Positions 19,861-28,775 are shown, numbered from the stretch's first letter. The stretch is 64,000 bases of DNA from Phycobacter azelaicus (GCF_014884385.1 NZ_WKFH01000003.1:3504001-3568000), one strand, 5' to 3'. Notes: generated by a model not told the origin, from the sequence alone. A program made the numbers and translations.

Positions 19861-20709
19861 TCAAACCGGCCGAATACCGCTGACAACCCTGTCCCGACCA
19901 TCCAGATCCGGCAAGATCTGCACCTGACCCAGCCCAGCTTTCTGAAAGAGATCTGCCACCGCAGCGCCCTGCTTGGGGCCTATTTCGACCAGAAGGCGCC
20001 CCCCTTCCACAAGATGCAGCACTACAGATGCCAGAATATTGCGGTAAGCCTCGAGCCCGTCAGCCCCATCGGTCAATGCCATTTCCGGCTCATGATCGCG
20101 CACCTCCGGCGACAGGTCGTCCATTTCACTGCGCGAAATGTAGGGCGGATTGGAGACGATCAGATCGAACCCGCCCGACACCTCCGTCAACCAGTCCGAC
20201 TGGCGGATATCTGCGCGGTCGGCCACCCCATGCAGAACCGCGTTGGCACTGGCCTGAAGGCAGGCAGCTTCGCTGAGATCGACGCCAAGCCCGGTTGCCT
20301 CCGGCCGTTCTGACAGCAGTGTCACGAGAATGCAGCCCGAGCCGGTGCCCAGATCCAGGATCCGTTCATAGGGGCGCGACAAGGCTGCCTCTATCAAGAT
20401 TTCAGTCTCCGGCCGCGGATCCAGAACGTCACCCGAAACCTTAAAACGGCGCCCATAGAACTCCCGCTCTCCGATCAGATGCGACACCGGCACCCGGATA
20501 CAGCGCAAGGAGATCAACTGCTCGTAGCGGTCGGCAATCTCCGATGACAGCTCTTCGGGGGCGATCAGGGTCACGCGGCTGGCTTCGATCTTGGCCGCAT
20601 GAGCGAGGAGAACACGCGCATCACGCGCGGGATCCGGCACGCCTGCGGCCCGCAGCCGCGCTGCTGCCGCTGCCATGGCCTGTGCTGCTGTGCCGCCCGA
20701 CAGCTCCAC
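19861..20709 (-). CDS. prmC: release-factor glutamine methyltransferase
   Basis: PrmC methylates the glutamine of the GGQ motif in release factors. SAM-binding LDLGTGSGCILVTLL and the catalytic NPPYI motif are clear. I start at the GTG at 20709 just after the prfA stop, giving 282 residues; the open frame extends further but only by reading back into prfA. An ATG at 20676 is an alternative start. It directly follows its substrate gene prfA on the same strand, a very common pairing. Confidence 0.92.
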   Translation of the reverse strand: MELSGGTAAQAMAAAAARLRAAGVPDPARDARVLLAHAAKIEASRVTLIAPEELSSEIADRYEQLISLRCIRVPVSHLIGEREFYGRRFKVSGDVLDPRPETEILIEAALSRPYERILDLGTGSGCILVTLLSERPEATGLGVDLSEAACLQASANAVLHGVADRADIRQSDWLTEVSGGFDLIVSNPPYISRSEMDDLSPEVRDHEPEMALTDGADGLEAYRNILASVVLHLVEGGRLLVEIGPKQGAAVADLFQKAGLGQVQILPDLDGRDRVVSGIRPV

Positions 20710-20710
20710 C

Positions 20711-21766
20711 CTACTGGCCCATCTCGGCCAGCATGCGGGCCTGGTCATCTGCCGTCAGCGCATCAATGATCTCATCCAGATCGCCCTGCATGATCTGATC
20801 CAGTTTATAGAGCGTCAGGTTGATGCGATGGTCCGACATGCGCCCTTGCGGGAAGTTGTAGGTGCGGATGCGCTCAGAGCGATCGCCCGAACCGACCTGG
20901 CTTGCCCGGCTGGCCGAGCGTTCGCTGTCGATTCGCTGACGCTCCAGATCGTAAAGCCGCGTGCGCAGCACCTGCATGGCAATCTCGCGGTTGCGGTGCT
21001 GCGATTTCTCCGAGGAGGTCACGACGGTTCCGGTCGGCAGGTGCGTGATCCGAACGGCAGAGTCGGTGGTGTTGACGTGCTGTCCGCCTGCGCCAGACGA
21101 GCGCATGGTATCGATGCGCAGGTCATTGGGGTCGATGGTGATGTCCACGTCTTCTGCTTCCGGCAACACAGCGACGGTGGCCGCCGATGTATGAATACGC
21201 CCGCCCGATTCGGTCACCGGCACACGCTGCACGCGGTGGACACCGGATTCATACTTTAGCCTGGCAAAGACATTATCGCCCTTGATGTGGGCGGTGACCT
21301 CCTTGATGCCGCCAAGTTCGCTGGCCTGTTCCTCGAGGATCTCGAACTTCCAGCCGCGCGCCTCGGCATAGCGCTGGTACATGCGCAAGAGATCACCCGC
21401 AAACAGCGCCGCCTCGTCACCGCCGGTGCCGGGCCGGATTTCCAGAATGGCGGGGCGGGCGTCGGCCTTGTCTTTTGGTAGCAGTGAAAGCTGCAGCGCA
21501 TGCTCGGCTTCGGGCAGTGCCGCTTTCAGGGTCGGCAATTCCTCCTCGGCAAGTTCCTTCATGTCGGGGTCGGCCAACATGGCTTCGGCTTCGGCCATAT
21601 CCGACAAGAGCTTGCGATAGGCGACAACCTGCTCAACCACGGGCTTCAGCTCGGAATACTCCCGCGCTAGCGCCGCAATATCCCCGCCGCTGGCGCCATC
21701 GGCCATCGCTGCTTCAAGGTATTGAAAGCGTTGCAGGATTTGCTCCAGCCGATCTTCGGGTACCAT
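20711..21766 (-). CDS. prfA: peptide chain release factor 1
   Basis: This 351-residue class I release factor reads UAA and UAG. The codon-recognition segment appears as [16 protein letters not shown], with PVT in the place of the usual PxT tripeptide, and the peptidyl-hydrolysis motif as [15 protein letters not shown]. The N-terminal helical domain and lysine/arginine-rich C-terminus are normal. prmC follows after one base. It diverges from a small secreted-protein gene. Confidence 0.97.
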   Translation of the reverse strand: MVPEDRLEQILQRFQYLEAAMADGASGGDIAALAREYSELKPVVEQVVAYRKLLSDMAEAEAMLADPDMKELAEEELPTLKAALPEAEHALQLSLLPKDKADARPAILEIRPGTGGDEAALFAGDLLRMYQRYAEARGWKFEILEEQASELGGIKEVTAHIKGDNVFARLKYESGVHRVQRVPVTESGGRIHTSAATVAVLPEAEDVDITIDPNDLRIDTMRSSGAGGQHVNTTDSAVRITHLPTGTVVTSSEKSQHRNREIAMQVLRTRLYDLERQRIDSERSASRASQVGSGDRSERIRTYNFPQGRMSDHRINLTLYKLDQIMQGDLDEIIDALTADDQARMLAEMGQ

Positions 21767-21816
21767 GGGGAAGGCCTACTTTGCTTCTTGAGTCTGTTGG
21801 GGTAGCCACGGACGCT

Positions 21817-21845
21817 TTGGTTCGGGACTTTCCTTGTGATATTCT
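21817..21845 (+). promoter_or_regulatory. candidate sigma-70-type promoter abutting the 21852 start codon
   Basis: TTGGTT (21817-21822) and TATTCT (21840-21845) are separated by exactly 17 bases. Transcription would begin at about 21852, the A of the ATG. Either the mRNA is leaderless or the resemblance is chance. No other well-spaced pair was noticed in the divergent prfA gap. Confidence 0.4.
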
Positions 21846-21851
21846 AGGGTC

Positions 21852-22154
21852 ATGCAATATGCCAGAGCTGTTCTTTTTTTCACCTTTTTCTGCGTTGGGC
21901 TGCCTGCCTTCGCAGATGTTGTCGGGCCCGGCGGCAAGACGATCGACTGCTATTGCACCGACAAGGCTGGTACGCGGGTAGAGCTTGGGGAGTTCCGTTG
22001 CCTTTTCGTGGACGGGCGCAGCTTCATGGCGCAATGCCAGATGTCGCTGAACGTGCCCATGTGGCGCGAAGTGCAATCAAGCTGCCCCTCTGCCAGCCTG
22101 GACAAAGAGGTCCTGCCGCACTCCCGGAATGACGCCAAGCTACCGCGGCTCTAG
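21852..22154 (+). CDS. small secreted cysteine-containing protein, unknown function
   Basis: The 100-residue protein begins with a clear signal peptide (hydrophobic residues 7-20, likely cut after AFA at about 21). The mature part has five cysteines (33, 35, 50, 62, 78), including a CYC pair, consistent with periplasmic disulfides. I do not recognise the family. The only ribosome-site-like bases (AGGG) lie too close to the ATG, and a promoter-like sequence ends seven bases upstream. It diverges from prfA and ends at a copy of the dispersed palindromic repeat. Confidence 0.75.
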   Translation: MQYARAVLFFTFFCVGLPAFADVVGPGGKTIDCYCTDKAGTRVELGEFRCLFVDGRSFMAQCQMSLNVPMWREVQSSCPSASLDKEVLPHSRNDAKLPRL

Positions 22155-22169
22155 ACCACTGCCATTTGC

Positions 22170-22253
22170 GCAGGGCGCGCCTCGCCGCGCAACAGCGCGG
22201 CGCCCGGCCCAACGGGCGCAGCGCATCCCTGATGCGCGGGCGACGGGCGGGAG
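22170..22253 (-). repeat. dispersed palindromic intergenic repeat, copy A (shortened)
   Basis: Read leftward it opens with CTCCCGCCCGTCGC (complement of 22240-22253). A hairpin GCGCATC-agg-GATGCGC (22221-22237) and a GTTGGGCC block (complement near 22206-22213) follow, then GC-rich palindromic sequence. The same order of blocks occurs at 35845-35984 and 40906-41118. This copy lacks an obvious GCGGGAG far end, so its left limit is approximate. It lies between two convergent genes and has no convincing ORF. Confidence 0.7.
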
Positions 22254-22286
22254 AACATGACTGAGCCATCACATCGTAAGAGGGGC

Positions 22287-22724
22287 TTAATGGTTATCGG
22301 CCGTATCCGCGGCAAGATCCATCTGCGCCAGCCACGCATCGATCCGCGCCTTGTTGGTCCCCAGATCCGATCGCCCAAACCGGAGCCGCGCGTAAACCTT
22401 CAGGAACTCACCGTCCTGCCGGGCCGTGGTGTAATCAGGAAACCCAAACAGCTTGGTACGGGTGACATAGGTTGCCATCTGGTCGTCGACCGATCCAGCA
22501 AGCAACTTGGTGCGCGGCGCGTTACTTGCAATCCGATCGAACCGTTCAAGCCCTTCCGGCCCGGTGCGCACCACGCGGAAGACACCGCCGCGAAACTCCT
22601 TGTCCTCCGAGAGTTCCGGCTGGGTATTCCAATCCAGCGGATCGGACGGCGCTAGTCGAATAAAGCCGAACACAACAACCAAGGCGGCCAGCAAGATCCA
22701 TCCCAGCATCATCATCCGTCCCAT
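22287..22724 (-). CDS. DUF1499 family protein
   Basis: The 145-residue protein starts with one membrane-anchor or signal segment (MMMLGWILLAALVVVFGFI). The rest resembles DUF1499: a short DWNTQPELSEDKEF lead, the RTGPEGLERFDRI block and a C-terminal YARLRFGRSDLGTNKARI segment. DUF1499 proteins are uncharacterised and envelope-associated. It is transcribed leftward after the ureohydrolase run's opposite end and converges on the small secreted-protein gene. Confidence 0.75.
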   Translation of the reverse strand: MGRMMMLGWILLAALVVVFGFIRLAPSDPLDWNTQPELSEDKEFRGGVFRVVRTGPEGLERFDRIASNAPRTKLLAGSVDDQMATYVTRTKLFGFPDYTTARQDGEFLKVYARLRFGRSDLGTNKARIDAWLAQMDLAADTADNH

Positions 22725-22794
22725 GTAACCTCACGCCCCTGCGCAGTCCTGCGGCCAACGTAAGCCGCAGCGCCCTGCGCTCCGCTTTGCTGGC

Positions 22795-23742
22795 CTATTT
22801 CGTTGTTACACCCGGCAAGACACAGATCATCTCATAAAGCAGGTTCGCTGCCGTCAGAGCGGTATTGCCCGAAGGATCATAGGGCGGCGACACCTCAACC
22901 AAATCGCAGCCCACGATATTGAGGCCCTTGAGGGCACGGATCAGTTCGAGCGCTTGCGGTGTCGTCAGCCCGCCGATTTCGGGCGTGCCGGTGCCCGGTG
23001 CGTAGGCCGGGTCCAGACTATCAATATCATAGGTCACATAGACCGGCTTATTGCCGATATCGCGACGAATTTCCGCACCCATGTTGTGAAGCTGCCGCCC
23101 CCACAGCTCCTGCGCCGGGAAGTGCTGGAACCCCCAGGACTGCGCCTCCGCAAAGTCCTGCGCCGAATAACCGGTGCCGCGAATGCCGATCTGATAGGTC
23201 TTGTCCGGCACGATCAGGCCTTCCTCGTGGGCGCGGCGGAAGACGGTACCATGGGTTTCCTTTTCCCCGAACATCTCGTCGTTCACATCGGCGTGGGCGT
23301 CAATGTGAACGAGGGCCACGGGGCCGTACTTCGCCGCGATGGCCCGCAGGATCGGCAGGGTGATCGAATGATCGCCGCCCATGGCAACGGGAATGGCAGA
23401 GCCGCCGAGGATCGCCGCATAGCTGTCCTGGATGATGCGCAGAGAGTCCTTCAGCGAGAAGGTATTGATCGCCAGATCGCCGATATCGGCGATATTCAGG
23501 CTGTCAAAGGGGGCGGCCCCGGTCGCCATGTTATAGGGCCGCAGCATGGCGCTTTCGGCGCGGATCTGTTTCGGCCCGAACCGGGTGCCCGAGCGCCAGG
23601 AGGTGCCGATATCCATCGGAATGCCCAGAACCGCCACATCGAGGCCCGCAAGCGAGGTCGCCTGCGGCAAGCGCATGTAGGTGTTCGGCCCGGAGAACCG
23701 CGCCAGATCGTTGCCACTGATCGGTTGATTGAATTCAGCCAT
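22795..23742 (-). CDS. ureohydrolase, guanidinobutyrase/guanidinopropionase-like
   Basis: From the ATG at 23742 (a GTG at 23757 would add five residues) the protein has 315 residues of the arginase/agmatinase fold. Manganese-site motifs are GGDHS, HIDAHADVND and DIDSLDPAYAPGTGTPE. The DAHADVND version, the MFGEKETHGTVFRRA segment and the C-terminal LLYEMICVLPGV resemble GbuA/GpuA enzymes, which release urea from 4-guanidinobutyrate or 3-guanidinopropionate, more than true agmatinase. It begins seven bases after the speB-like gene upstream. The exact substrate is inferred from remembered motifs only. Confidence 0.88.
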   Translation of the reverse strand: MAEFNQPISGNDLARFSGPNTYMRLPQATSLAGLDVAVLGIPMDIGTSWRSGTRFGPKQIRAESAMLRPYNMATGAAPFDSLNIADIGDLAINTFSLKDSLRIIQDSYAAILGGSAIPVAMGGDHSITLPILRAIAAKYGPVALVHIDAHADVNDEMFGEKETHGTVFRRAHEEGLIVPDKTYQIGIRGTGYSAQDFAEAQSWGFQHFPAQELWGRQLHNMGAEIRRDIGNKPVYVTYDIDSLDPAYAPGTGTPEIGGLTTPQALELIRALKGLNIVGCDLVEVSPPYDPSGNTALTAANLLYEMICVLPGVTTK

Positions 23743-23749
23743 TCTCTGC

Positions 23750-24721
23750 TCAGCCACTTCTGTTTGTCATGTTCCAGCCCAGAAGGCAGATGATTTCCAT
23801 CGCCACATGAGCGCCTGCAATCGCCGTGGCGCCGGTGGTGTCAAACGGAGGCGAGACCTCCACCACATCGCCGCCCTTGATGTTGATCCCGGCGATATCC
23901 CGCAGGATCCGCGCTGCCTGCGCCGAGGTCAGCCCGCCCCAGACCGGCGTGCCGGTGCCCGGCGCATAGGCGGGATCCAGGCAATCGATATCGAAGGTCA
24001 GGTAGGTGGGACGATCGCCGAGGATTTCCCTGATCCGCCGCGCGGTTTCCACCGGGCCGATCTCATGCACGGTCGGGGCGTCGATGATATTGACGCCCAG
24101 CGTATCCTCGTTGGTGGTGCGGATGCCCACCTGCACCGATGTCGCTGGGTCCACGATCCCCGATTTCACCGCCTTGTAGAACATGGTGCCATGATCCACG
24201 CGGGTGAAATCGTCATCCGCCCAGGTGTCGGTATGGGCATCGAAATGCAACAGCGATATCGGCCCGTATTTCTCGGCATAGGCGCGCAGGATCGGAAAGC
24301 TGATGTAGTGATCGCCGCCCAGCGCGACCGAGGCGGTGTCGCTGTCCAGAATACCCTTGATATGAGCGGTCAGCGTCTCCGGGAAGGCGGGCACATTGGC
24401 ATAGTCAAAGGCCAGATCGCCATAATCCGCAATGGCCAGATCGCTCAGGGGATCAAAGCCCCAGCCATAAGGCGCATCGGGGCTTTGCAAAAGGCTCGCC
24501 TCGCGGATCGCGCGCGGGCCAAGGCGGGTGCCAGGACGGTTGGTCACCGCCTGATCAAAGGGCACGCCCGTGACGGCAATATCGGCAGCGCTCAGATCCT
24601 TGGTGTAGCGGCGACGCGCAAAAGACGGCGCACCACCGAATGTGTTCTCAAAACTGAGGCCCTTCAGGTCTTCGCGGGTGAAGGCCTGGTCCACCTGGGT
24701 CTTTGCGTCTTCGAGTGCCAT
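23750..24721 (-). CDS. speB: agmatinase
   Basis: This 323-residue ureohydrolase has metal motifs GGDHYISFP, HFDAHTDTWAD and DIDCLDPAYAPGTGTPV, and an HGTMFY segment. These are the versions seen in classical agmatinase SpeB, which makes putrescine and urea from agmatine. It sits directly before a second, clearly different ureohydrolase. An M20 amidohydrolase lies 81 bases upstream on the same strand, so the three may form a guanidino/amide-nitrogen catabolic operon. Confidence 0.9.
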   Translation of the reverse strand: MALEDAKTQVDQAFTREDLKGLSFENTFGGAPSFARRRYTKDLSAADIAVTGVPFDQAVTNRPGTRLGPRAIREASLLQSPDAPYGWGFDPLSDLAIADYGDLAFDYANVPAFPETLTAHIKGILDSDTASVALGGDHYISFPILRAYAEKYGPISLLHFDAHTDTWADDDFTRVDHGTMFYKAVKSGIVDPATSVQVGIRTTNEDTLGVNIIDAPTVHEIGPVETARRIREILGDRPTYLTFDIDCLDPAYAPGTGTPVWGGLTSAQAARILRDIAGINIKGGDVVEVSPPFDTTGATAIAGAHVAMEIICLLGWNMTNRSG

Positions 24722-24802
24722 CGGGCCTGCCCTGCTGTTGTTAACCCTGTTTTAGCCGGGAATAGCCCACTGGCGCGGGCTTGTCACCTATCCACGCTTA
24801 TA

Positions 24803-25978
24803 TCAACTTACCGGCTGCGCGCGCTCCACCAGACGGGCAAAGAAGGAGGCTCCGATGGGGGCGATCTCATCGTTGAAATCATACTTCGGATGATGCAGCC
24901 CGGCGGTGTCACCCTGACCAAGGAACAGATAGGCGCCGGGGCGCGCCTCCAGCATATAAGAGAAGTCCTCGGCGCCCATTTCGCGCCCGGCTTCGGCCTC
25001 CACGTTGTCAGCGCCCGAGATTTCCCGCGCCACTTCGGCAGCGAAATCGGTCTTTATCGGCTCGTTGATGGTGGCCGGGTAGCCAACCTCATAATCCAGC
25101 CGTGCCTCAACGCCGTAGCTGGCCGACTGCCCTGTCACGATTTCCTCCATCCGGCGCATCACCATCTTCTGCACCTCCGGGTCAAAGGTCCGCACGGTGC
25201 CGTTGATATAGGCAGTATCGGGGATCTCGTTGTCCACGGTGCCGGTGTGGATCTGGGTGACCGAGACCACAAGATCCTGCAGCGCATAGTGATTGCGGCT
25301 GACGATAGTCTGGATCGCCTGGGCAATGCCGCAGGCCGCCATCACCGGATCGCGGGTCTCGTGTGGCATGGCGCCATGGCCACCCTGCCCCTGAATGTAA
25401 ATGTGAAAGGTATCGACCGCCGCCATGATCGGCCCCGGCGTGGTCAGAAAGGCCCCTACCGGCAAACCCGGCGCATTGTGCAGCGCATAGACTTCATTGA
25501 TGCCAAAGCGGTCCATGATCCCTTCTTCGACCATAATCCGAGCACCTCCGATGGCCTCTTCGGCGGGCTGGAAGATCAGCGCGACGCGGCCCGAAAAATT
25601 GCGCGTCTCCGCCAGATATTTCGCCGCGCCCAATAGCATGGTGGTGTGCCCGTCATGGCCACAGGCATGCATGTTGCCTTCGTGACCAGAGACATAATCG
25701 ACACCGGTTTCCTCGGGGATCGGCAGGGCGTCCATATCGGCGCGCAGACCGATGGTTTTTGCGCCCGGCGCGTCATGCCCCTGCCCATTGATGATTGCCA
25801 CCATACCGGTCTGGGCGATGCCTTCGTGCAGCTCATCTACGCCGAATTCGCGCAGCCGCTCGGCGACAAAGGCGGCGGTTTTCGGCAGGTCCAGCGCCAG
25901 TTCCGGGATCTGGTGCAGATGGCGGCGCCATGCGGTCATCTCGGGGGCGAAATCGGCGATGCGGTTGACGACCGGCAT
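24803..25978 (-). CDS. M20-family amidohydrolase (hippurate hydrolase / N-acyl amino acid deacylase type)
   Basis: The start is the ATG at 25978 behind AAGGAGT; the open frame runs on to 26041, but those codons lie in the divergent mazG leader. The 391-residue protein shows the M20D pattern: RRHLHQIPELA, LRADMDALPI, HACGHDGHTTMLLGAAKYLA (metal ligands), FQPAEEAIGGARIM and, near the C-terminus, GAEDFSYML. It should hydrolyse an N-acyl or amide bond of an amino-acid conjugate. Its neighbours are two ureohydrolases, which suggests use of amino-acid or guanidino nitrogen. Confidence 0.9.
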   Translation of the reverse strand: MPVVNRIADFAPEMTAWRRHLHQIPELALDLPKTAAFVAERLREFGVDELHEGIAQTGMVAIINGQGHDAPGAKTIGLRADMDALPIPEETGVDYVSGHEGNMHACGHDGHTTMLLGAAKYLAETRNFSGRVALIFQPAEEAIGGARIMVEEGIMDRFGINEVYALHNAPGLPVGAFLTTPGPIMAAVDTFHIYIQGQGGHGAMPHETRDPVMAACGIAQAIQTIVSRNHYALQDLVVSVTQIHTGTVDNEIPDTAYINGTVRTFDPEVQKMVMRRMEEIVTGQSASYGVEARLDYEVGYPATINEPIKTDFAAEVAREISGADNVEAEAGREMGAEDFSYMLEARPGAYLFLGQGDTAGLHHPKYDFNDEIAPIGASFFARLVERAQPVS

Positions 25979-26040
25979 GGGGTGGACTCCTTGGTCAGAC
26001 TCGGGATGATGCATCTGACACCGATCAATGGGCAGCTGCA

Positions 26041-26865
26041 ATGGCCGAAACAGACCTCATCCACGACGAAACCGCCGGAATTGAACGGCTTTTGCAGATC
26101 ATGCGCGCCTTGCGCGATCCCGAGGGCGGCTGCCCCTGGGATGTGGCGCAGGATTTCAGCACCATCGCCCCCTATACCATAGAAGAAGCCTATGAGGTCG
26201 CCGACGCGATCGAGCGTGAAGCCTGGGATGAGCTGAAGGGAGAGCTGGGCGATCTGCTGTTCCAGTCGGTCTTTCACGCGCAGATGGCCGAGGAAGCCGG
26301 GCATTTCACCTTTCAGGACGTGGTCACAACCATGTCCAACAAGATGGTCAGCCGGCACCCCCATGTCTTCGGCGACGAATCGCGGGACAAATCGCCAGAG
26401 CAGCAAACCCGCGACTGGGAGGCGATCAAGGCCGCCGAGCGCGCCGAAAAAGCGCAAAAAGGCACGCTGGATGGCGTCGCCATCGGCCTCCCTGCGCTGT
26501 TGCGGGCCTACAAGCTGCAAAAGCGCGCAGCGCGGGTGGGGTTCGACTGGCCCGACGCCTCCCATGTGATCGACAAAATCCAGGAAGAGGCCGCCGAACT
26601 GGTCGAGGCGCGCGATAGCCTGACGCAGGATGCCGTCGAAGAGGAATTTGGCGATCTGATGTTCGTCATGGCCAATCTGGGCCGCCATCTGGGGGTCGAG
26701 CCCGAGGCGGCGCTTCGCCGCGCCAATGCCAAGTTCATCCGCCGTTTCGAAGGCGTGGAGGCCCGCCTTGCCGCCATGGGCAAACGCCCAGAAGACAGCA
26801 GCCTTGAAGAAATGGACGCGCTGTGGGATGCCGAAAAGGAAGCCCAGCGTGCCAAACCCGCCTGA
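26041..26865 (+). CDS. mazG: nucleoside triphosphate pyrophosphohydrolase MazG
   Basis: The 274-residue protein has two MazG domains: LRDPEGGCPWDVAQDFSTI, TIEEAYEVADAIE and ELGDLLFQSVFHA in the first, EEAAELVEARDSL and EEEFGDLMFVMANLGRHLG in the second. The paired EExxE and ExxD metal motifs are present. MazG hydrolyses (d)NTPs to the monophosphate and lowers aberrant nucleotides. The divergent neighbour is the M20 gene; a nucleoside hydrolase follows after 35 bases. Confidence 0.95.
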   Translation: MAETDLIHDETAGIERLLQIMRALRDPEGGCPWDVAQDFSTIAPYTIEEAYEVADAIEREAWDELKGELGDLLFQSVFHAQMAEEAGHFTFQDVVTTMSNKMVSRHPHVFGDESRDKSPEQQTRDWEAIKAAERAEKAQKGTLDGVAIGLPALLRAYKLQKRAARVGFDWPDASHVIDKIQEEAAELVEARDSLTQDAVEEEFGDLMFVMANLGRHLGVEPEAALRRANAKFIRRFEGVEARLAAMGKRPEDSSLEEMDALWDAEKEAQRAKPA

Positions 26866-26900
26866 GTGCGACTGAAACATAGATATGGAAAGCCCTTTTC

Positions 26901-27842
26901 ATGACTGCACGTAAGATCATCATCGACACGGATCCCGGTCAGGACGACGCCGTTGCCCTGCTGCTGGCACTGGCCTCCCCCGAGGAACTGGAAGTACTCG
27001 GCATTACCTGCGTAGCGGGCAACGTGCCCCTGGAGCTGACCCAGAAGAACGCCCGCATGATCTGCGAGGTGGCGAGCCGCACAGATATACCCGTTTATGC
27101 GGGGTGCGACGCCCCCCTGTCCCGTCCCTTGGTCACCGCCGAACATGTGCACGGCAAGACCGGCCTTGATGGGCCAGAACTGTGGGAGCCAGAGCTGCAA
27201 CTCACCGAAGGGCACGCGGTCGATTTCATCATCCACAGCCTACGCCGTCATGCACCCGGTACGGTCACGCTGTGCCCGCTGGGGCCGCTGACCAATATCG
27301 CCAGCGCCCTTCAGAAGGCCCCCGACATTGCCTCCCGCATCAAGGAAATCGTGCTGATGGGCGGCGCCTATTTCGAGGTGGGCAATGTGACCCCGGCCGC
27401 CGAGTTCAACATCTACGTGGACCCAGAGGCGGCCAAGGTGGTCTTTACCTCTGGCGTGCCGCTGGTGGTGATGCCGCTCGATGTCACCCACAAGGCGCTG
27501 GCCACCCGCCCCCGTGTCGAGGCGATCCGCGCCCTGGATACCCGCGCCGCCCATTTCACCGCCGATATGCTGGATTTCTTCGAACGTTTCGATGTGGCCA
27601 AGTACGGCTCCGAAGGCGGCCCGCTGCATGATCCTTGCGTCATTGCCTACCTGCTCAAGCCCGAACTCTTCTCGGGCCGCCATGTGAACGTGGAGATCGA
27701 AACCCAGTCCGAGCTGACCCTTGGCATGACCGTGGCCGACTGGTGGGATGTCACCGACCGCGAACCCAATGCCATGTTCATGGGCGATGTGGACGCCGAC
27801 GGCTTCTTTGCCCTCATAACCGAGCGTTTGGCCAAACTATGA
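26901..27842 (+). CDS. inosine-uridine-preferring nucleoside hydrolase
   Basis: This 313-residue IUNH-family enzyme hydrolyses ribonucleosides to base and ribose. The calcium-binding IIDTDPGQDDAVALLLAL motif opens the protein, and the family blocks VAGNVPLELTQKNA, VLMGGAYFEVGNVTPAAEFN and a C-terminal aspartate region (LHDPCVIAYLL) follow. It overlaps a GNAT gene in ATGA. Together with mazG and the cdd-deo run it adds to nucleotide housekeeping in this window. Confidence 0.93.
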   Translation: MTARKIIIDTDPGQDDAVALLLALASPEELEVLGITCVAGNVPLELTQKNARMICEVASRTDIPVYAGCDAPLSRPLVTAEHVHGKTGLDGPELWEPELQLTEGHAVDFIIHSLRRHAPGTVTLCPLGPLTNIASALQKAPDIASRIKEIVLMGGAYFEVGNVTPAAEFNIYVDPEAAKVVFTSGVPLVVMPLDVTHKALATRPRVEAIRALDTRAAHFTADMLDFFERFDVAKYGSEGGPLHDPCVIAYLLKPELFSGRHVNVEIETQSELTLGMTVADWWDVTDREPNAMFMGDVDADGFFALITERLAKL

Positions 27843-28288
27843 GCGCCGCACTGCACCTCGCCAAACCCGAGCATCTGAGCGCGCTTCTGCCACTGGTAGC
27901 CGCCTTTCATGCAGAGGAAGGTATCGAGCGGACCGACGCAGCACGCGAGGCCGCCATCGCGCCGCTGCTCGAAGGGATTCCCTATGGGGCGGTCTACATC
28001 ATCGGCCCCACCCGCGCGCCCATCGGCTATATCGTGGTGACCTTCAGTTGGTCGGTGGAGTTCGGCGGCATGGACAGTTTCGTGGACGAGATCTACATCC
28101 GCCCCGCCGTGCGTGGGCGCGGCATCGCGACCGAGGTGCTGACGGAACTCCCGAAAACCCTGGCCGAAGCCGGGATCAAGGCCATCCACCTTGAGGTCGA
28201 CCGGGAAAACGAGCAGGCGCAGCGTCTTTATGCCCGTGCGCGCTTCAAGCCACGCTTGAAATATGTCCTGATGAGCAAGGAGCTTTAG
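27839..28288 (+). CDS. GNAT-family N-acetyltransferase
   Basis: The 149-residue protein starts at the ATG overlapping the nucleoside-hydrolase stop. GNAT features are visible: a beta-strand followed by the acetyl-CoA loop RPAVRGRGIATEVL, then LEVDRENEQAQRLYARARF, the motif-B region. The substrate is unknown. The overlap suggests co-translation with the nucleoside hydrolase. Confidence 0.88.
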   Translation: MSAALHLAKPEHLSALLPLVAAFHAEEGIERTDAAREAAIAPLLEGIPYGAVYIIGPTRAPIGYIVVTFSWSVEFGGMDSFVDEIYIRPAVRGRGIATEVLTELPKTLAEAGIKAIHLEVDRENEQAQRLYARARFKPRLKYVLMSKEL

Positions 28289-28337
28289 CCGCACCCAGTG
28301 CAACGCGCCGTACGAATGAAGAAGTATTGTCTCATTT

Positions 28338-28354
28338 TGATCTAGAACAGATCA
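28338..28354. promoter_or_regulatory. short inverted repeat upstream of the 28408 lipoprotein gene
   Basis: TGATCT (28338-28343) and AGATCA (28349-28354) are perfect 6-bp arms around AGAAC. The site lies 54 bases before the ATG in an AT-richer leader. It could be an operator for a small regulator, but the arms are short and chance is possible. Confidence 0.3.
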
Positions 28355-28407
28355 CAGCCTCATATTCGAAGCGATACTCCTGCTAGGAACCTTACAGGAG
28401 ACCTCTG

Positions 28408-28683
28408 ATGAAGACCAAAATCACCGCTTTTGCCGCCGCAGCCCTCATGACGCTGACGGCCTGCGATAACCTCACCAGCGAACAGCGCACCGTCGTGGGT
28501 GTCACCGGAGGCGCCGCCGCAGGCCTGATCGCCGCCGAAGCCTTGGATGCCAACAAGAACTGGCGCATCATCGCGGCGCTCGCGGGCGCAGCTGCGGGCA
28601 CCATCGTTGCCCAGAACCAGGCGACCAACACCTGCGCCTATGCCCGCGGGGACGGCACATACTACGAGGCCCCCTGCCCGTAA
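28408..28683 (+). CDS. small lipoprotein with glycine-zipper segments
   Basis: This 91-residue protein carries a signal peptide ending in a lipobox, LTAC at about 16-19, so the mature lipoprotein would begin at Cys19. Two glycine-zipper stretches, VTGGAAAGLIAAEAL and ALAGAAAGTIVAQ, suggest membrane association in the style of small OmpA/17-kDa-antigen-like envelope lipoproteins. Two further cysteines lie near the end (NTCAYA and APCP). An AGGAGA site lies just upstream and a strong terminator just downstream, so it is probably a single-gene unit. Confidence 0.8.
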   Translation: MKTKITAFAAAALMTLTACDNLTSEQRTVVGVTGGAAAGLIAAEALDANKNWRIIAALAGAAAGTIVAQNQATNTCAYARGDGTYYEAPCP

Positions 28684-28704
28684 GACGGTCGCGACCGACC
28701 AGAA

Positions 28705-28736
28705 AAACGCCCCGCACCAGATGGCACGGGGCGTTT
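28705..28736 (+). terminator. intrinsic terminator after the small lipoprotein gene
   Basis: A perfect 10-bp stem AAACGCCCCG / CGGGGCGTTT closes a 12-base loop and ends in TTT. It starts 22 bases after the lipoprotein stop. The A-rich left side would also serve the convergent DUF2306 gene. Confidence 0.8.
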
Positions 28737-28775
28737 CAGGCTGGAAACCGCGCCAGCGCCAGACGGTCATCTGTT

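Noticed and set aside
23729..25636. Long rightward reading frame (635 codons) across both ureohydrolases and the M20 gene
   Set aside because: It is antisense to three clear enzymes and is rich in His, Arg and Gly as expected from the reverse of GC-rich codons; it has no motif or ribosome site.
26041..26865. MazG as part of a toxin-antitoxin system
   Set aside because: No mazEF or other toxin gene is adjacent; the two-domain length and neighbours fit house-cleaning pyrophosphohydrolase.
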